This document shows, in pieces, positions 63,455 through 64,000 of a DNA stretch of 64,000 nucleotides (within the stretch, counting starts at the first letter, position 1; every line of letters begins with the position of its first letter). Position numbers and translations under genes: made by a program. The stretch covers positions 2,232,001 to 2,296,000 of the forward strand of contig NC_008390.1 of the NCBI RefSeq assembly GCF_000203915.1, written 5' to 3'. The notes beneath the pieces are model-generated. The model made no database searches and was not told the DNA's origin. It worked only from the letters and a program-made list of their open reading frames with translations. Origin of the DNA: Burkholderia ambifaria AMMD. GTDB lineage: Bacteria > Pseudomonadota > Gammaproteobacteria > Burkholderiales > Burkholderiaceae.

Positions 63455-64000
63455 TCACGCTTTCCAGACCGCTTTCAACAGCTTTTGTGTGTAAGGATGT
63501 GACGGTCTTTCGAAGATCTCGGCGACCTCTCCCGACTCCACGACGACCCCCTCCTGCATCACCGCGACGCGGTGCGCCATCGCGCCGATCACCTCCAGGT
63601 CGTGGCTGATGAACACGTAGCCCAGGTTGTATTTCTGTTGCAAATTGGCGAGCAGTTTCAGCACCTGCTGCTGGATCGACACGTCGAGCGCGGACGTCGG
63701 TTCGTCGAGGATCAGGATGCGGGGCTCAAGCACGAGCGCGCGCGCGATCGCGATCCGCTGGCGCTGGCCGCCCGAGAATTCATGCGGATAACGGTGCAGC
63801 ACCGTGCGGTCGAGCCCCACTTCGCGCAGCACGGCCAGCGACTTCGCGCGGCGCGCGTCCGGCGTCAGTTCCGGACGATGCAGTTCGAGCCCCTCGCCGA
63901 CGATCCGCTCGATCGTGTGACGGGGAGAAAGTGAACTGAAGGGATCCTGGAAGACGACCTGCATGTTCGAGCGCAGCGCGGTCTGCTCCCGGCCGCGATA
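63455..64000 (-). CDS. Peptide-type ABC transporter ATP-binding protein (YejF-like), C-terminal part
   Basis: The C-terminal 181 codons of an ABC ATPase continue past base 64000 in the same frame (YRGREQTALRSNMQVVFQD before the first Met). Q-loop VVFQDPFSSLSPR, signature SGGQRQRIAIARAL, Walker B RILILDEPTSALD and H-loop FISHDLEVI are present. The oligopeptide-type C-terminal HPYTQKLLKAVWKA fits YejF or DppD/F types. Partial; the transported substrate is unknown. Confidence 0.9.
   Translation of the reverse strand, partial: YRGREQTALRSNMQVVFQDPFSSLSPRHTIERIVGEGLELHRPELTPDARRAKSLAVLREVGLDRTVLHRYPHEFSGGQRQRIAIARALVLEPRILILDEPTSALDVSIQQQVLKLLANLQQKYNLGYVFISHDLEVIGAMAHRVAVMQEGVVVESGEVAEIFERPSHPYTQKLLKAVWKA

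Overview
The window is GC-rich (by eye well above 60%), with almost no intergenic space, strong codon bias toward G/C in third position and long shadow frames on the opposite strand. Gene content and order (lpxD-fabZ-lpxA-lpxB-rnhB behind bamA-skp; rpsB-tsf-pyrH-frr-uppS-cdsA-dxr-rseP; smc-zipA-ligA; dapC-dapD-dapE-prmB; aceA...aceB with a DUF2866-type small protein) match the primary chromosome of a betaproteobacterium of the genus Burkholderia, most likely the B. cepacia complex. I see no insertion sequence, prophage, integrase or CRISPR array: this is core chromosome.

Layout. (1) 1-15442, all minus strand: a translation-to-envelope supercluster. Read in transcription order it runs rpsB, tsf, pyrH, frr, uppS, cdsA, dxr, rseP, bamA, skp, lpxD, fabZ, lpxA, lpxB, rnhB and then a truncated rRNA methyltransferase. 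It joins ribosome function, isoprenoid and undecaprenyl carrier supply, phospholipid precursor, lipid A synthesis and outer-membrane protein assembly. (2) 15825-21357, plus strand: map, glnD and an RluF-like pseudouridine synthase with a seven-copy tandem-repeat N-terminal extension. (3) 21468-30218, minus strand: smc-zipA-ligA-def (chromosome segregation, division, replication and repair, protein maturation) and an EamA transporter. (4) 30394-36586, plus strand: dapC-dapD-arsC/Spx-like-dapE-prmB (lysine and peptidoglycan precursor) and a cardiolipin synthase. (5) 36707-44700: glutathione peroxidase, an ABC-F ATPase, a DUF2866-type small protein, the alr-radA pair, lplT and thiD. (6) 44719-48020, minus strand: four genes with overlapping ends, tsaB-rimI-udg-DUF1853. 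(7) 48177-56339: acyl-CoA-binding protein, a DEAD-box helicase with a long structured leader, and the glyoxylate shunt genes aceA and aceB separated by a universal stress protein, a LysR regulator and an L-2-haloacid dehalogenase. (8) 56526-64000: gamma-glutamylcyclotransferase-like protein, AraC regulator, GNAT enzyme, a tRNA operon Ala(GGC)-[Glu(TTC)-Asp(GTC)]x3 beside gltX, a patatin-like lipoprotein, an NlpC/P60 endopeptidase and the end of a YejF-like ABC ATPase.

The most unusual items are the 45-46-codon repeat array in the RluF-like gene, the triplicated Glu-Asp tRNA unit in which each copy carries its own terminator-like hairpin, the tightly coupled tsaB-rimI-udg-DUF1853 operon, and the structured leaders of the DEAD-box helicase and of rpsB. 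I found no convincing wholly new system; the findings below are testable details rather than a new pathway. All calls come from reading the sequence and from family knowledge; no database search was run.
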